DNA of 64,000 nucleotides, from assembly GCA_963666035.2 (NCBI GenBank), contig CAXXJI010000007.1, forward strand, positions 310,001-374,000. Direction: 5' to 3'. The position numbers and the translations under genes were made by a program. Numbering within the stretch: the stretch's first letter is position 1; each line of letters begins with the position of its first letter. Source of the DNA: CALMFG01 sp963666035. Its GTDB lineage: Bacteria > Bacillota > Clostridia > Christensenellales > CALMFG01. The notes below the pieces were generated by a model. It saw only the letters and a program-made list of their open reading frames with translations. It made no database searches and had not been told where the DNA came from. Below, piece after piece: positions 16,829-26,069 of this stretch.

Positions 16829-17488
16829 ATGCTGAGGATACGGGACAGAGGCGCCAAAGTGAAGGCGCTTCAGGAACAATTAAACAGACTGGGATATACC
16901 TTAACCGTTGACGGGGTGTTTGGTTTAAACACCTTAAGGGCAGTGCGGGAATTCCAGACAGAGAACGGGCTTGCCGTAGACGGCATCGTGGGTCATTTCA
17001 CTGAAATGGCCCTTTTTGATGCTGTAAATAGTGGGGAGATAGAAAAACCCCAAAGCGAACACTTCTTGTATGAGGAGTTTATCGGTGCGGGGGATATCGA
17101 GGCAAAAGCCAACGGGATACCCTATATGTATTGGAACAACATCCAAACGGTGATGGACCGGCTGGAGCAGGTACGGACGGCGGTGGGGGGACTTCCCATC
17201 GTCATCCGCTCCGGCTATCGATCACCCGCTTACAACAAGGCGGTCGGCGGGGCTAAAGCCAGTCAGCACCTATATGGCAAGGCCGCGGATATTTATGTAA
17301 AGAACCGCAGTGTATCCTGCTCGGATTTGGCCAATCTCATCTACTTCAACGATGAACTAAAGCCACTGTTCGGCGGATACGGTCTGGGTTCGGACACCAA
17401 TGTACATCTGGACATTCGGGAGAGAAAAGACCCGACCAAGCCGACGATTTGGTGGTATGGCAAAAAAAGCTGGAAGGAATGGAGGTGA
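16829..17488 (+). CDS. endolysin: peptidoglycan-binding domain + M15 D,D-peptidase
   Basis: 219 residues, two bases after the previous stop. Residues 1-65 form a PG_binding_1 module (RGAKVKALQEQLNRLGYTL, DGVFGLNTLRAVREFQ). Residues ~90-219 form an M15 peptidase with the zinc signature SQHLYGKAADI (His147, Asp154) and NVHLDIR (His193), preceded by SGYRSPAYN. M15 enzymes cut the D-Ala crosslink or stem peptide. It sits in a lysis module with two holin-like proteins directly downstream, so release from the producing cell is its likely job. Confidence 0.85.
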   Translation: MLRIRDRGAKVKALQEQLNRLGYTLTVDGVFGLNTLRAVREFQTENGLAVDGIVGHFTEMALFDAVNSGEIEKPQSEHFLYEEFIGAGDIEAKANGIPYMYWNNIQTVMDRLEQVRTAVGGLPIVIRSGYRSPAYNKAVGGAKASQHLYGKAADIYVKNRSVSCSDLANLIYFNDELKPLFGGYGLGSDTNVHLDIRERKDPTKPTIWWYGKKSWKEWR

Positions 17489-17495
17489 CGAAGGC

Positions 17496-17714
17496 ATGGA
17501 TGCAGTAACGCAAAGTATGCTGGCAGCCGTTGGCAACTATATCGTCATCGCTATTGCACTGGTGATGAGCTTTTTTATCAACTGGATTATCCGGCGGATT
17601 AAGTGCCTGGTGCTGTGCATGGTAGCCATCATGCAGGGGCAGATTGAGATGGGTGTGAACGGTGATGTGAAAAAGCGCTATGATGCGCTGATTGAACAGA
17701 TAACCAAGGATTAA
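17496..17714 (+). CDS. holin-like or tail-end membrane protein
   Basis: 72 residues from ATG 17496 with GGAGGTGACGAAGGC upstream; the frame from 17400 is a shadow of the endolysin gene. One strong membrane segment (~10-30, NYIVIAIALVMSFFINWIIR) is followed by a basic patch and a charged cytoplasmic tail ending in DALIEQITKD. Position between endolysin and holin suggests a holin partner or antiholin. Confidence 0.65.
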   Translation: MDAVTQSMLAAVGNYIVIAIALVMSFFINWIIRRIKCLVLCMVAIMQGQIEMGVNGDVKKRYDALIEQITKD

Positions 17715-17727
17715 AGGAGGAAAGAAA

Positions 17728-17916
17728 ATGGAACAGAGCAAATGGAAAAGCCCGGTGGTTTGGGTGACTCTGGCCACAGCTGTGGTCGGCTTTTTGGTGA
17801 ATACCTTAGAGCTGAACATCGACTCTGAGATGGTGCTGGCCATGGTCAACGCAATCGTGACCTTACTGGTCGGCTTTGGGATTTTGAATAACCCGACCAA
17901 TAAGACGGGATTCTAA
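17728..17916 (+). CDS. phage holin
   Basis: 62 residues with a strong AAAGGAGGAAAGAAA site. N-terminal KSPVVWVTLATAVVGFL and a second hydrophobic segment end in GILNNPTNKTGF. The two-helix layout and NPTxKTG-type ending match the phi-LC3-type holins of Bacillota phages. It would open the membrane to let the M15 endolysin out. It ends the tail/lysis operon and a terminator follows. Confidence 0.82.
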   Translation: MEQSKWKSPVVWVTLATAVVGFLVNTLELNIDSEMVLAMVNAIVTLLVGFGILNNPTNKTGF

Positions 17917-17938
17917 GAAAGTTAGGAAGTAAGATAAC

Positions 17939-17968
17939 AGCCCTCGGGGATTACCTCGGGGGCTTTTC
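17939..17968 (+). terminator. Rho-independent terminator of the tail/lysis operon
   Basis: 11-bp stem AGCCCTCGGGG / CCTCGGGGGCT with G-U pairs and loop ATTA, then TTTT. Confidence 0.82.
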
Positions 17969-17993
17969 TATGTATAGAAAGAATGTGAAAAGA

Positions 17994-18002
17994 TGCTATA
18001 AT
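17994..18002 (+). promoter_or_regulatory. extended -10 promoter for the 18005 gene
   Basis: TGCTATAAT (TGnTATAAT) with a perfect -10 lies two bases before the ATG at 18005. Either the transcript starts within the first codons, so the true start is an internal Met, or the gene is read from elsewhere. Confidence 0.5.
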
Positions 18003-18004
18003 TT

Positions 18005-18799
18005 ATGGGAACAACATTAGACGATTATATTTTTCAGTTGACGACCGACCTTGGAAGAAATATTACATCCATGTCTTCTGGGGAAATTTATGCCGCGCAG
18101 AACAGGATAAAAGGACTGCAGGCGCAGAACCAAGCGGCGCACCCGGCAAAAGACAATGATGAGCCTAAAGATACCGGTGTGGGCACGATATCGGATTATA
18201 ATTATCAAAAATTAACAAGCGCAGGCAGTAAGATAAGAAAAGAGCTTCGATCATTAATTGAAGCAGAGTACAGTCAGGGTACAATCCCAGAAGTTATTGT
18301 TGTAGACTTGGAAATCCCAGAAAATGTTCTTAAAACCAACCCAACCATCATTGAGGACATGATTGAGGAAGTATATGGCGTTGTGGAAGAATCCGGGCTG
18401 CCCTTGGATTATGAGATTACGGCAAGTACGGAAGTAAGCTCAGGAGGCGGGCAGACTTCAAATATATTATTCGGCGAACCATCGCAATTGCTTCAGGGCA
18501 TGCATAATATGGAAGAGGATTTAGGCTTTGACCCCGACCTGGCGAATGTGTTTGGTTACCATGATTATTATGGTGACTCGGAGGTAGAGGATGAGCCTTC
18601 TACTGTTTTGGATTTCAATGCTAATCCAGAAGATTTACTCTCAACATGGAGTAGCGCAAATCAAACAGCGACAGGCTACGAACCAGATGAAGTTACGGCT
18701 GAAGAAATCGAACAGATTTTTTGGACTGAGATAGAGTTTGGTACGGAAGGGGACCCTGCATATACAATACTTTATGACATTGTTTCAGAAAGGTATTAA
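18005..18799 (+). CDS. acidic protein of unknown function at the end of the tail cluster
   Basis: 264 residues, strongly acidic, no signal peptide or membrane segment. It has a helical N-terminal part (SSGEIYAAQNRIKGLQAQNQ), an alpha/beta middle (PEVIVVDLEIPENVL, LPLDYEI) and an acidic C-terminus. The middle loosely recalls the shared domain of the DEFGN proteins (IPIPEEV, QLLGYEI), but the likeness is too weak to assert. It has its own terminator upstream and an extended -10 but no ribosome site before the ATG; internal Met23 is an alternative start. Low GC, like the cassette genes. It may be a diverged or decayed effector. Confidence 0.55.
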   Translation: MGTTLDDYIFQLTTDLGRNITSMSSGEIYAAQNRIKGLQAQNQAAHPAKDNDEPKDTGVGTISDYNYQKLTSAGSKIRKELRSLIEAEYSQGTIPEVIVVDLEIPENVLKTNPTIIEDMIEEVYGVVEESGLPLDYEITASTEVSSGGGQTSNILFGEPSQLLQGMHNMEEDLGFDPDLANVFGYHDYYGDSEVEDEPSTVLDFNANPEDLLSTWSSANQTATGYEPDEVTAEEIEQIFWTEIEFGTEGDPAYTILYDIVSERY

Positions 18800-19404
18800 A
18801 TCGTTTTCCCAAGGGTTTTTCCATCCGAATTGAAATTCGGGTATATGCTTTGTCACTGGAACAAAAATATTTTTTAAATATTTATAGGTGTTTCGTGTTA
18901 AATTGTTTTTTCTGCTGTTCTCTCTAATATGGATTTATGCATATCAATTGAAAGATGTAAAATGAGTTCATCAAACCAAAGTGACGCAATTTTCGCTGAT
19001 CCTGAAAATAAAAAATCTCTATATAATTGTTCAAAAGAAATAAAGGCTTTAAACAAAACTCCTCCGTGTAAAAAAACAAGAAAACAACTAACCTTAATTA
19101 ATAATAACATATGATAGCTTTTGTCTTCAATGATATTTGTTTCCAGGAAATTGAACGCGGAATACGATTCTGGAGATTATTATTAGAATGCCCAATGACG
19201 GCTACCTGTTTTTCTGGGAATATAGCGAAATATCGAATAGTAAGATAAGAAGATTTGTTTTAGAATAATCCACTTGGACATTTTTAATAATAATTTGCGG
19301 GTTATTAACTAGAAATTCTTGAGCAACGCTTGCTGAGAATGTTATTCAATGGGTTTTCTCGTGTCCTGTAATTTTTTTGCGCTCCTTCGGCACCAATACA
19401 TAAG

Positions 19405-19429
19405 AAGCCACCCCAAAGGTGGTTTTTTT
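19405..19429 (+). terminator. Rho-independent terminator without an obvious upstream gene
   Basis: Stem AAGCCACC / GGTGGTTT, loop CCAAA, T run. No gene stands in the 600 bases before it, so it may end a small RNA or a decayed gene. Confidence 0.75.
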
Positions 19430-19449
19430 GTTTTATGTGAAGATATTAT

Positions 19450-19633
19450 GGGAGTCGAACCCTGTGAGGGCGCGGAGCGTTACGCCAAACGTGCCAGCGG
19501 CACGTTAGGAAGCGAAGCGAAGTGAGGGTAAGCGAGCAGGGGCGGTGCGAAGCAGTGCGCTCCCACCTTAGGCACCAGCGGCGAATCGCCGCAGATAAAG
19601 ACGCGCAACAATTGGGTACGTGTCTTTTTTTAT
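19450..19633 (+). repeat. GC-rich hairpin element (candidate interspersed repeat or structured RNA)
   Basis: A sharp GC-rich island in AT-rich surroundings. It contains a perfect hairpin AACGTGCC AGC GGCACGTT (~19488-19507), another GCGGCG AAT CGCCGC (~19569-19584), purine-rich GCGAAGCGAAG tracts, and a terminator-like AGACGCG ... CGTGTCT stem with T7 at its end. The left end GGGAGTCGAACCC looks like an inverted tRNA T-arm but no cloverleaf can be built. The layout resembles short interspersed elements found beside tRNA or att sites in Clostridia genomes; the family is not certain. Confidence 0.45.
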
Positions 19634-19718
19634 GTTCGAGTAGAAAATTTGACAAACAATCATAACCATGAACCAATACGGGAACAACAGTACAAAAATA
19701 GTGCGCAAAGCCTCTTTG

Positions 19719-19727
19719 TGGTATAAT
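19719..19727 (+). promoter_or_regulatory. extended -10 promoter for the 19867 gene
   Basis: TGGTATAAT matches TGnTATAAT, 140 bases before the start; no good -35 at 17 bases. Confidence 0.5.
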
Positions 19728-19866
19728 TAGGTGAATTATATTATGAGGAGTTTTTTATTATCTCGTAAGAACCTATTCACTTGGAAGAACATTGAAAAAG
19801 AATCGTTTTATCTTTGTATTTGGAGGTATTTATAAACCCGCTGAATTGCTAGGAATGGAGTAAAAC

Positions 19867-20160
19867 ATGAAGTTTATCGCAATCGAAAGAGAAGTGAAAA
19901 GCATATCCACATCACATACAGCTAATATTTATAAAAGTGAAGCCGAGCACATATATAGTTTATATGAGAAGGATATTGTACGAGAAATATTTTTCACAGA
20001 AGAGAATTGTGCTGTCATTATCATGGAATGTGATACGATAGATAATGTAAGGCAGATTATCAGTACACTGCCGTTAGTTCAGGCTGGGATGATTGAGTTT
20101 GAAATTCATAGTCTTTTACCCTACAGAGGGTTTCGGCGTTTGTTTGAGAGCGATAATTGA
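19867..20160 (+). CDS. YciI/muconolactone-isomerase-like small alpha+beta protein
   Basis: 97 residues, with GGAATGGAG upstream. The pattern EAEHIYSLYEKDIVREIFFTE, VIIMECDTIDNVRQIISTLP and MIEFEIHSLLPYRGF fits the dimeric alpha-beta barrel proteins annotated as YciI-like or muconolactone isomerase-like. These usually have no known substrate. Monocistronic, with its own promoter; no terminator was seen in the 440 bases after it. That stretch (20161-20603) is AT-rich, holds the leader of the 20604 gene and shows no other gene. Confidence 0.6.
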   Translation: MKFIAIEREVKSISTSHTANIYKSEAEHIYSLYEKDIVREIFFTEENCAVIIMECDTIDNVRQIISTLPLVQAGMIEFEIHSLLPYRGFRRLFESDN

Positions 20161-20603
20161 ATAGATGATGGGGCGCTGATAAAATAAACCAATTTAGATG
20201 CGAAAGAGAATACATCAAGATTAATTATGACATCAACAATATATACTATATTTGAGATTAGATATGTACATTAGCACATATTTTTTTTATTGTGCAAGAG
20301 AATCCCCAGCTACGCCAAGGGATATTTATTATACAAATTTTTTGAGCTTGTTAGCAGCCACGGTTTCGCCTTTTAAGAAGCATTTCTGGCACTTTGGATA
20401 TAATTGAATATTCTAAATAACTTAGTTATATATACTAATTATTTAGAATATAAAACAAAAATATGTAGATATTGTTAACGTAATGTTTAATTTTGTTTTT
20501 TTCGTGTTGTGTTAGAATGTTTATTGGTATCAGAGAGTGTACCAAACTGAAGTTGAAGAATTGGTTATAGACCAGCAGTTTTCATTAAACGAGGTTATTG
20601 ATT

Positions 20604-23600
20604 ATGAAGAGAAAAGTTCTTGTTTTAGTGTCGGCTTTAACAGTGCTGGCAGTTACAGCGCTTGTTTCGATCACTGCATTGGATAAAGACAACATGGAAA
20701 ACGAAACGGTTTCAGCCCTGGGAGCAGGATACGTGTCTGACGCTTTGGCGCGAGTTTATACATCGGACACGCTTAAAAACACAGCGGATGTAGACCTTGG
20801 CGCTGAGAATCTGGCGGCGGGTGCAGGCTATACGGTTGATCCGATTATTTTCACATTAGGATCGAAAGAAGAGGCTGGAACAGTTGTTTCGCAGGCAAAT
20901 GATTTCAGTTATAGCAGCAAGGAAGGTATTTACGACATTGATGGATATCTTCGCAATCAGCGCGCGCGTTTTTATAAGGGAGAGAAAGAATCGGAAGGGA
21001 GTTCGTCTGCCGAATCAGATGCGTCCAGTGTCACGTCTTTTTCATTGATCCAAAAGGCTGATACAAACGGCGACTCTTTTGCAACAGCTACTGCGATCGA
21101 AGAAGATGATAAAATTTCGGGTACTTTAGAGACCTCGGATGATATTGATTACTTTGTGTTTACCGCGGACAGAACGCGAAATTACTATTTCAACTCCATC
21201 GGAGACACCGACGTGGCGGTGGTGTTATATAACGCTTCTGCCGGCGTTCTGGGTTCAAACGACGACGTTCCAAACCCCGATCAGACAGGACTTTACTATT
21301 ATAACTGCGGATTATCATATCCGATGACAGAAGGTGTGACTTATTATTTCGCTTTAAAGTCTAACGTTGGAGACCGGGGCGATTATGCAGTTTCTTTAAC
21401 AACATATGACCCGAAGATGATATGTAATATATCCGACAGCAATTTGCAGGCGTTCTATAAAAAGTACTATGCGATCAAAGACGGATCAAAAGTGCCGATG
21501 AGCGTGATGTTGATGACGGACTATATTGCTGTGAAAAACCTGAAAAATACAACTAATATGACGATGGCACAGAACCTTGAGACATTGTATGTCTACAATT
21601 CACCGTCTATCACCAATTTAAGTGTTTTTGATAACTATCAATATCTTGAATATGCAATTTTCAACAATACAGCAGTCACGAATTTTCCAAACTTAGCAGG
21701 TTGGGGTTCGGTGAAATACTTTGAATTAAGCAATTCAAAAGTATCTGAGCTGCCGGATTGGTCATCGTCCAGCAATCTTTTAAAGGTCAATGTGACCGGC
21801 AACTATATTGATTTTGCTGATGGAAGTGTTTCAGCGATTAACGAAGCGGCGATGGAAGCTGAGGGCATTCAAGTCGTGCGGAGCAATCAGAAATCACTCA
21901 GCAAAGTGACATTGACAAGCTCTAATACAAAACCGCAAGCCTACGAGGATATTGTGCTGACGGCAGCCGCAACATCGACAGTTGTGGATATTGAAGATGG
22001 TGCAGAGTATAAGTTTGAAGCCAGCTACAAGGGCGGAGATTGGACCACAATCTCTGATTGGGGAACGGACACCGTGACTTGGTACGCAGACGGTGTTGGG
22101 TATTGGCGCATTCGGGCCAGTGCTCGCCTCGGTGGAAACGAAGAAGATAGTGGGATCAGCACGATAACACGCCTGACGGTTTCCAATCCGGAACCGATTG
22201 ATACCGGACGTGTTAACTTGACGGGAATTTCCAAGAGTACGATAAGATCAGGCGAATCTATCACTTTGTATATGGATATTAACACGGATGATATTCCGGA
22301 AAGATATGAGTTGGAGTATCGTTTGCTGTACAGCAAAAACGGAGGAAGTTGGGGATCGGTCGCTGATTATGACTGGGATGATTATCCGGAAGCGGGCATT
22401 ACAGAAATTACGTTGACCCCGCCGACCTCTGCCGTTGATGTGAAATATCAATATGCGGTACAAATACGCGTAAAAGGTATAGCGACAGCCAGCCTTTATG
22501 ATGGGTCGAACAGTGTAACGGTTAAAGCCTATTCGGTGATGCCGCTCGAAAGCGTGACGTTTACAGGTATCGGGGACGATGAAAACATGCAGATCGTACC
22601 GTCCGAAGGCATTATGCTGTCGGCAAGCGCTGAGAATATGGCGGGTTACAATGAAACGCCGACTTATTCTTTCAGCTATCGTTTGCAGGGCACCAAAAAT
22701 TGGACAGATATTAGTACTGAATTTACTAAGAAAGGCAGTGTGGTTTTTGTACCGCCAGCAGAAGGCATTTATTACTTTAGAGTACAAGCGATGTCCAGCG
22801 GACGAACCACGGTTGACGCAGCAGAGTATGATTATCAGGGATATACGCTGTATAGTAAAGCGGAACCAGCAAAAGCAGCATATAATTTGACATCAGGCAA
22901 AAAGGACTATAAAAACGGTGAAATGATCACTTTGACTATGGATGTGGCCCAAAACAGCAAGGGTGATGATTTGGAATACCAACTACAGTATTCCACGGAC
23001 AACAAAATATACACCGAGCTTGAAGGTTACCAGGGACTAGTGATGTCCTTGGGAGAATCCTATGACGCAAAAATCAAAGTGCCGGTGTTGCCGACTGTGG
23101 CCAAGGATACGATATACTATATTAAGGTTCTGATTAGAACAGTTGGGCGGGCCAGCGAGGCAGATGCCTATGCAGTGACACAGGTGGAAATGATGGTCTC
23201 ATACCCGGTCGAAGCGGGCGAAGTCGAGATGGTCAGTGTAGGAAATGATAATGAACAGCAGCAAATCGGTGCGGGCGTTGTTTTATATTCAACTTACCGC
23301 AAGGATACCGAATACCGATTTGCCTATCAGACATTTGGTACAGACAAGTGGAAATATGTCAGCACAGCTTGGTCAGATTCCAGAACAATCAGTTTCAAAC
23401 CGGCAGTAAGTGGTCAATATAAATTCCGTGTGGAAGCCCGAACGGATGGACGAACAACGATTGACACAGTATCGGAAGAGACGGATTATTATGGACTATA
23501 TACCGGCACGCTTGGTGTGCGAACGGCAGAGATTTCGTCCGATACAGAGGCTCTTGTCAACGATCTTGACGGAAACGATCTTGATATCACTTTCAGCATG

Positions 23601-25718
23601 GAGGGCAACGGAACAAACGCCTATGAATCGCGGATTACCTATTCGACCAATGGGAGAAGTTATCGCGTATTGCCGGGCTATGATTGGGACTCCGCTGGAG
23701 TAGGCGCAATTGAAGACGCTACGGACACCATCACACTGCCTTCGGTGAAGGTCGATACCCACTATTATGTCCGTATTGAAGCCAGAACCGTCGGACATGC
23801 CAAGACAGATATGTATGATACTTGTGAAGTGGATGTGTATGTGATCGATCCTTTAACCAGTATTGACAGCTTTACAAGCGATGCGGTGGATGGATTGGCT
23901 ATACTGGCCCAAACGACTGACATGCTGCAATTGACGGCAGAAGCCAATGATGAGGCAACGTATAAGTTCTATTACCGGCTTGAAGACACAACCAAGTGGA
24001 AGGCGATTGCAAATAAATACGTTACTGGTAACCAAGCATTCTTCCGGCCAAAAACCGAAGGGGAATATGAATTTATGGTTCAAGCTTCGGCTAAGGGAAG
24101 AAAAACAAAAAATGCAGACGTCACTGCTGAGCTGGGAGAAGTAATCAGTATATACTTTGCAGCCGAACCTGCCGAGTCTGTGACGTTAGCTGTCAGCGAT
24201 GCGGATCGCGATTACGTTATAAAGACAGACACCCAGATGCATTTAGCGGTGAGCGCAGAAGGCAATGAAGCGGGGCTGGAATACCGGATCTTGTATTCGG
24301 CTAATGCTGGAAAAAGCTATAAGGCGTTGAGCGATTGGCGATTTTTGACGGATGCCGGCACATATGCGGGAACGGTCAATTGTACACTGCCAACGGCTAG
24401 CAAAGACACAAACTATTATATTGTTGCGCAAGTGCGTTCAACCGGGCGGGTAAAGCCGGACGCTGTGAGCGACCCTGAATCTATTTGGATGCTGACGGAA
24501 GAGCGTGAGGTAACAACCGAGCTTATGATCGATGGTGAAGCGTATGAATATACGGATACTATCACAGCGAATATTGCCATCAGCGAACCTGTGAGCGGCG
24601 ATGTAGAGTACCAGCTTCAGTATTCGACCAACGGGAAAGCATGGAATAAACTTGGTGCGCATACCTGGAGAGAGTATGACGACAGCGGCGCAGGTTCAAT
24701 TGATGTGACGCTGAATCTGGCTGAACTTTCGGGTGATAATACGATTTATATTCGGCTGAACGCGCGGATGCATGACAGCACTAAGATTGAAGACTATGCT
24801 GAAGACAGCTTTGAATTGTATAACATTGCACCGGTTGAAACGGTTGAATTATCGGCGTCTGCAAGCGGAGATGAGTATATTACACTTACAGCCGCGGCGG
24901 ATGACGGTGGATTTGGCAATGTAATAGAATATCAATATAGTTATGCGATGGCCGGAAAGAGCAAACCGACATGGCAGCCGATCACGTCCTGGATTACAGC
25001 GGAAGAAGTGACGTTTATGCCGAGCAACAGCGGCGACTATATTTTCCGGGTGAGAGCACGGAGCCAGGGAAGAAGCGATGTGGACGCAACTGCGGAAGCG
25101 ACCAATGAGGATACAGGATTCTATTTGAAATCGATTGAAGACAGCGTTGCTTTGGCACCTGATACAGAGGCGGGAGATACCCCAAGCCCATCACCTGAGG
25201 CCAGCGCAAGCGCTGAACCGAGTATCAGCCCTGAAGCTAGTGCAAGTACTGAACCGAGCGCCAGTCCCAGCGAAAATCCAACAGGGGCAGCGCCTGAAAT
25301 CAGCAGCCTTGATTTTGCTATTCAGTATGTCTTGGGTAAGGGAACGGATATCGGTGAGTTTGTAGAAAATGTTGTGCTTGCAGATGATATGATGAGTGTC
25401 ATTACAGCAGATGATGCGCCGCTGGTCATTATACAATTTGGCGAAGATGAGTATGCGGTGATCACAGGATACATGCTGGACGAAGCAGGCGATCTGATAG
25501 CGCTGAATCTGATCGGCATAAATGGTGAAATCATTTTAGGCGGAACAGAAGATATTACAAACGCATGGTACTATACGCCGGCTGAGCCAGAAACATCGCC
25601 CAGCATAGCACCAGTACCTTCGGCAGAAGCGGAAGCTTCAGCCACACCGGATTCGACGCCTGAAACGAGTGTTTCTGCGCCGGAAGCGTCAGATGGCGCA
25701 AGCGATTCACTGTTTTAA
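20604..25718 (+). CDS. giant secreted repeat protein (PPC domain, LRR, Ig-like triple-Tyr repeats)
   Basis: 1704 residues from ATG 20604 (GAGG upstream; the TTG at 20598 is unlikely). Layout: signal peptide (1-25); propeptide-like region; a bacterial pre-peptidase C-terminal-like domain (~150-270, DDIDYFVFTADRTRNYYF); a short LRR block (~320-410); then about ten ~100-residue beta-sandwich repeats of two alternating types (EYQLQYSTNGK...YYIKVQVRTVGR and YRFAYQTFGTDKW...YKFRVEARTDGR) resembling triple-tyrosine/Ig-like repeats; a Pro/Ser/Glu linker (~1515-1560); and a ~70-residue domain (SSLDFAIQYVLG...AVITGY) shared with the 49450 protein. A second Pro/Ser/Ala tail has no LPXTG or membrane anchor. 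Adhesive or scaffold role likely; there is no catalytic motif and no cohesin. Confidence 0.8.
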   Translation: MKRKVLVLVSALTVLAVTALVSITALDKDNMENETVSALGAGYVSDALARVYTSDTLKNTADVDLGAENLAAGAGYTVDPIIFTLGSKEEAGTVVSQANDFSYSSKEGIYDIDGYLRNQRARFYKGEKESEGSSSAESDASSVTSFSLIQKADTNGDSFATATAIEEDDKISGTLETSDDIDYFVFTADRTRNYYFNSIGDTDVAVVLYNASAGVLGSNDDVPNPDQTGLYYYNCGLSYPMTEGVTYYFALKSNVGDRGDYAVSLTTYDPKMICNISDSNLQAFYKKYYAIKDGSKVPMSVMLMTDYIAVKNLKNTTNMTMAQNLETLYVYNSPSITNLSVFDNYQYLEYAIFNNTAVTNFPNLAGWGSVKYFELSNSKVSELPDWSSSSNLLKVNVTGNYIDFADGSVSAINEAAMEAEGIQVVRSNQKSLSKVTLTSSNTKPQAYEDIVLTAAATSTVVDIEDGAEYKFEASYKGGDWTTISDWGTDTVTWYADGVGYWRIRASARLGGNEEDSGISTITRLTVSNPEPIDTGRVNLTGISKSTIRSGESITLYMDINTDDIPERYELEYRLLYSKNGGSWGSVADYDWDDYPEAGITEITLTPPTSAVDVKYQYAVQIRVKGIATASLYDGSNSVTVKAYSVMPLESVTFTGIGDDENMQIVPSEGIMLSASAENMAGYNETPTYSFSYRLQGTKNWTDISTEFTKKGSVVFVPPAEGIYYFRVQAMSSGRTTVDAAEYDYQGYTLYSKAEPAKAAYNLTSGKKDYKNGEMITLTMDVAQNSKGDDLEYQLQYSTDNKIYTELEGYQGLVMSLGESYDAKIKVPVLPTVAKDTIYYIKVLIRTVGRASEADAYAVTQVEMMVSYPVEAGEVEMVSVGNDNEQQQIGAGVVLYSTYRKDTEYRFAYQTFGTDKWKYVSTAWSDSRTISFKPAVSGQYKFRVEARTDGRTTIDTVSEETDYYGLYTGTLGVRTAEISSDTEALVNDLDGNDLDITFSMEGNGTNAYESRITYSTNGRSYRVLPGYDWDSAGVGAIEDATDTITLPSVKVDTHYYVRIEARTVGHAKTDMYDTCEVDVYVIDPLTSIDSFTSDAVDGLAILAQTTDMLQLTAEANDEATYKFYYRLEDTTKWKAIANKYVTGNQAFFRPKTEGEYEFMVQASAKGRKTKNADVTAELGEVISIYFAAEPAESVTLAVSDADRDYVIKTDTQMHLAVSAEGNEAGLEYRILYSANAGKSYKALSDWRFLTDAGTYAGTVNCTLPTASKDTNYYIVAQVRSTGRVKPDAVSDPESIWMLTEEREVTTELMIDGEAYEYTDTITANIAISEPVSGDVEYQLQYSTNGKAWNKLGAHTWREYDDSGAGSIDVTLNLAELSGDNTIYIRLNARMHDSTKIEDYAEDSFELYNIAPVETVELSASASGDEYITLTAAADDGGFGNVIEYQYSYAMAGKSKPTWQPITSWITAEEVTFMPSNSGDYIFRVRARSQGRSDVDATAEATNEDTGFYLKSIEDSVALAPDTEAGDTPSPSPEASASAEPSISPEASASTEPSASPSENPTGAAPEISSLDFAIQYVLGKGTDIGEFVENVVLADDMMSVITADDAPLVIIQFGEDEYAVITGYMLDEAGDLIALNLIGINGEIILGGTEDITNAWYYTPAEPETSPSIAPVPSAEAEASATPDSTPETSVSAPEASDGASDSLF

Positions 25719-25750
25719 ACAGAGAATAGCGAATAAATAAAAAACAAAAT

Positions 25751-25786
25751 AAAAGCCTAGTTTTGTGCTTGAAACTGGGCTTTTTT
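25751..25786 (+). terminator. Rho-independent terminator after the 20604 gene
   Basis: Stem AAGCCTAGTTT / GAAACTGGGCTT with loop around TGTGCTT and T6. Confidence 0.85.
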
Positions 25787-25825
25787 AATGGAGGAAAAAG
25801 AGAAACATAAAAGCATGAAGATCAT

Positions 25826-25854
25826 TTGTCAGTGATAATAGTCTATGGTATAAT
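25826..25854 (+). promoter_or_regulatory. sigma-A promoter of the acyl-transfer operon
   Basis: TTGTCA, 17-base spacer, TATAAT (perfect -10); the -10 ends 47 bases before the ATG at 25902. Confidence 0.8.
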
Positions 25855-25901
25855 TGTGCAATATTGATCAAATTTCAAATTTACAGAATGTAAGAGATAT
25901 C

Positions 25902-26048
25902 ATGAAAAAATTCTTTAAGAAAATATTTAGCGCATATAATCTCGGTTTATTTTGCCAAGTTTTATTCTGGGCATTTATCTTTATCATGCTGGTTACGGTT
26001 ATCACCACCGGCTTTGATTTTAGCGAGTTTAGATACGTTGGCTTTTAG
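25902..26048 (+). CDS. DltX-like acyl-transfer microprotein
   Basis: 48 residues from ATG 25902 (AGAGATATC upstream); the frame start at 25854 overlaps the promoter. A basic N-terminus (MKKFFKKIFSAYN), one membrane helix (LGLFCQVLFWAFIFIMLV) and an extracellular end that stops exactly on FRYVGF. In DltX of D-alanylation systems the last residues follow FxYxxF (for example FIYNEF), and its tyrosine passes the acyl group from the MBOAT DltB to DltD. Here the same ending precedes an SGNH protein and an MBOAT. The link is inferred from motif, size, topology and gene order. DltA and DltC are absent, so the acyl donor is likely not D-alanine carrier protein. Confidence 0.65.
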   Translation: MKKFFKKIFSAYNLGLFCQVLFWAFIFIMLVTVITTGFDFSEFRYVGF

Positions 26049-26069
26049 GCAAACGGGAGAGTAGACAGG

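Larger units (their letters stand above)
18800..19866 (+). other. long non-coding stretch at the right edge of the tail cluster
   Basis: Over 1 kb with no credible gene. It holds a CCGAATT/AATTCGG hairpin (~18826); a possible protein remnant at 19188-19268 (DGYLFFWEYSEISNS, ending RFVLE) that looks like a lipoprotein C-terminal strand block; two terminators; and a GC-rich hairpin element (entered separately). Small ORFs at 18898 (-) and 18929 (+) have no ribosome sites and mirror each other. This is the probable boundary of the mobile region. Confidence 0.55.

Noticed and set aside
18898..19114. Overlapping small ORFs on both strands (70 and 61 codons)
   Set aside because: No ribosome sites and the two frames are mirror images; the region is better described as non-coding.
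19450..19475. tRNA-like T-arm (inverted GGGTTCGACTCCC)
   Set aside because: The T stem has two mismatches and no acceptor or anticodon arm can be formed, so no tRNA gene is called.
22248..22787. Minus-strand ORF of 179 codons within the 20604 gene
   Set aside because: Shadow of the repeat-protein codons; no initiation signal and no recognisable domain.
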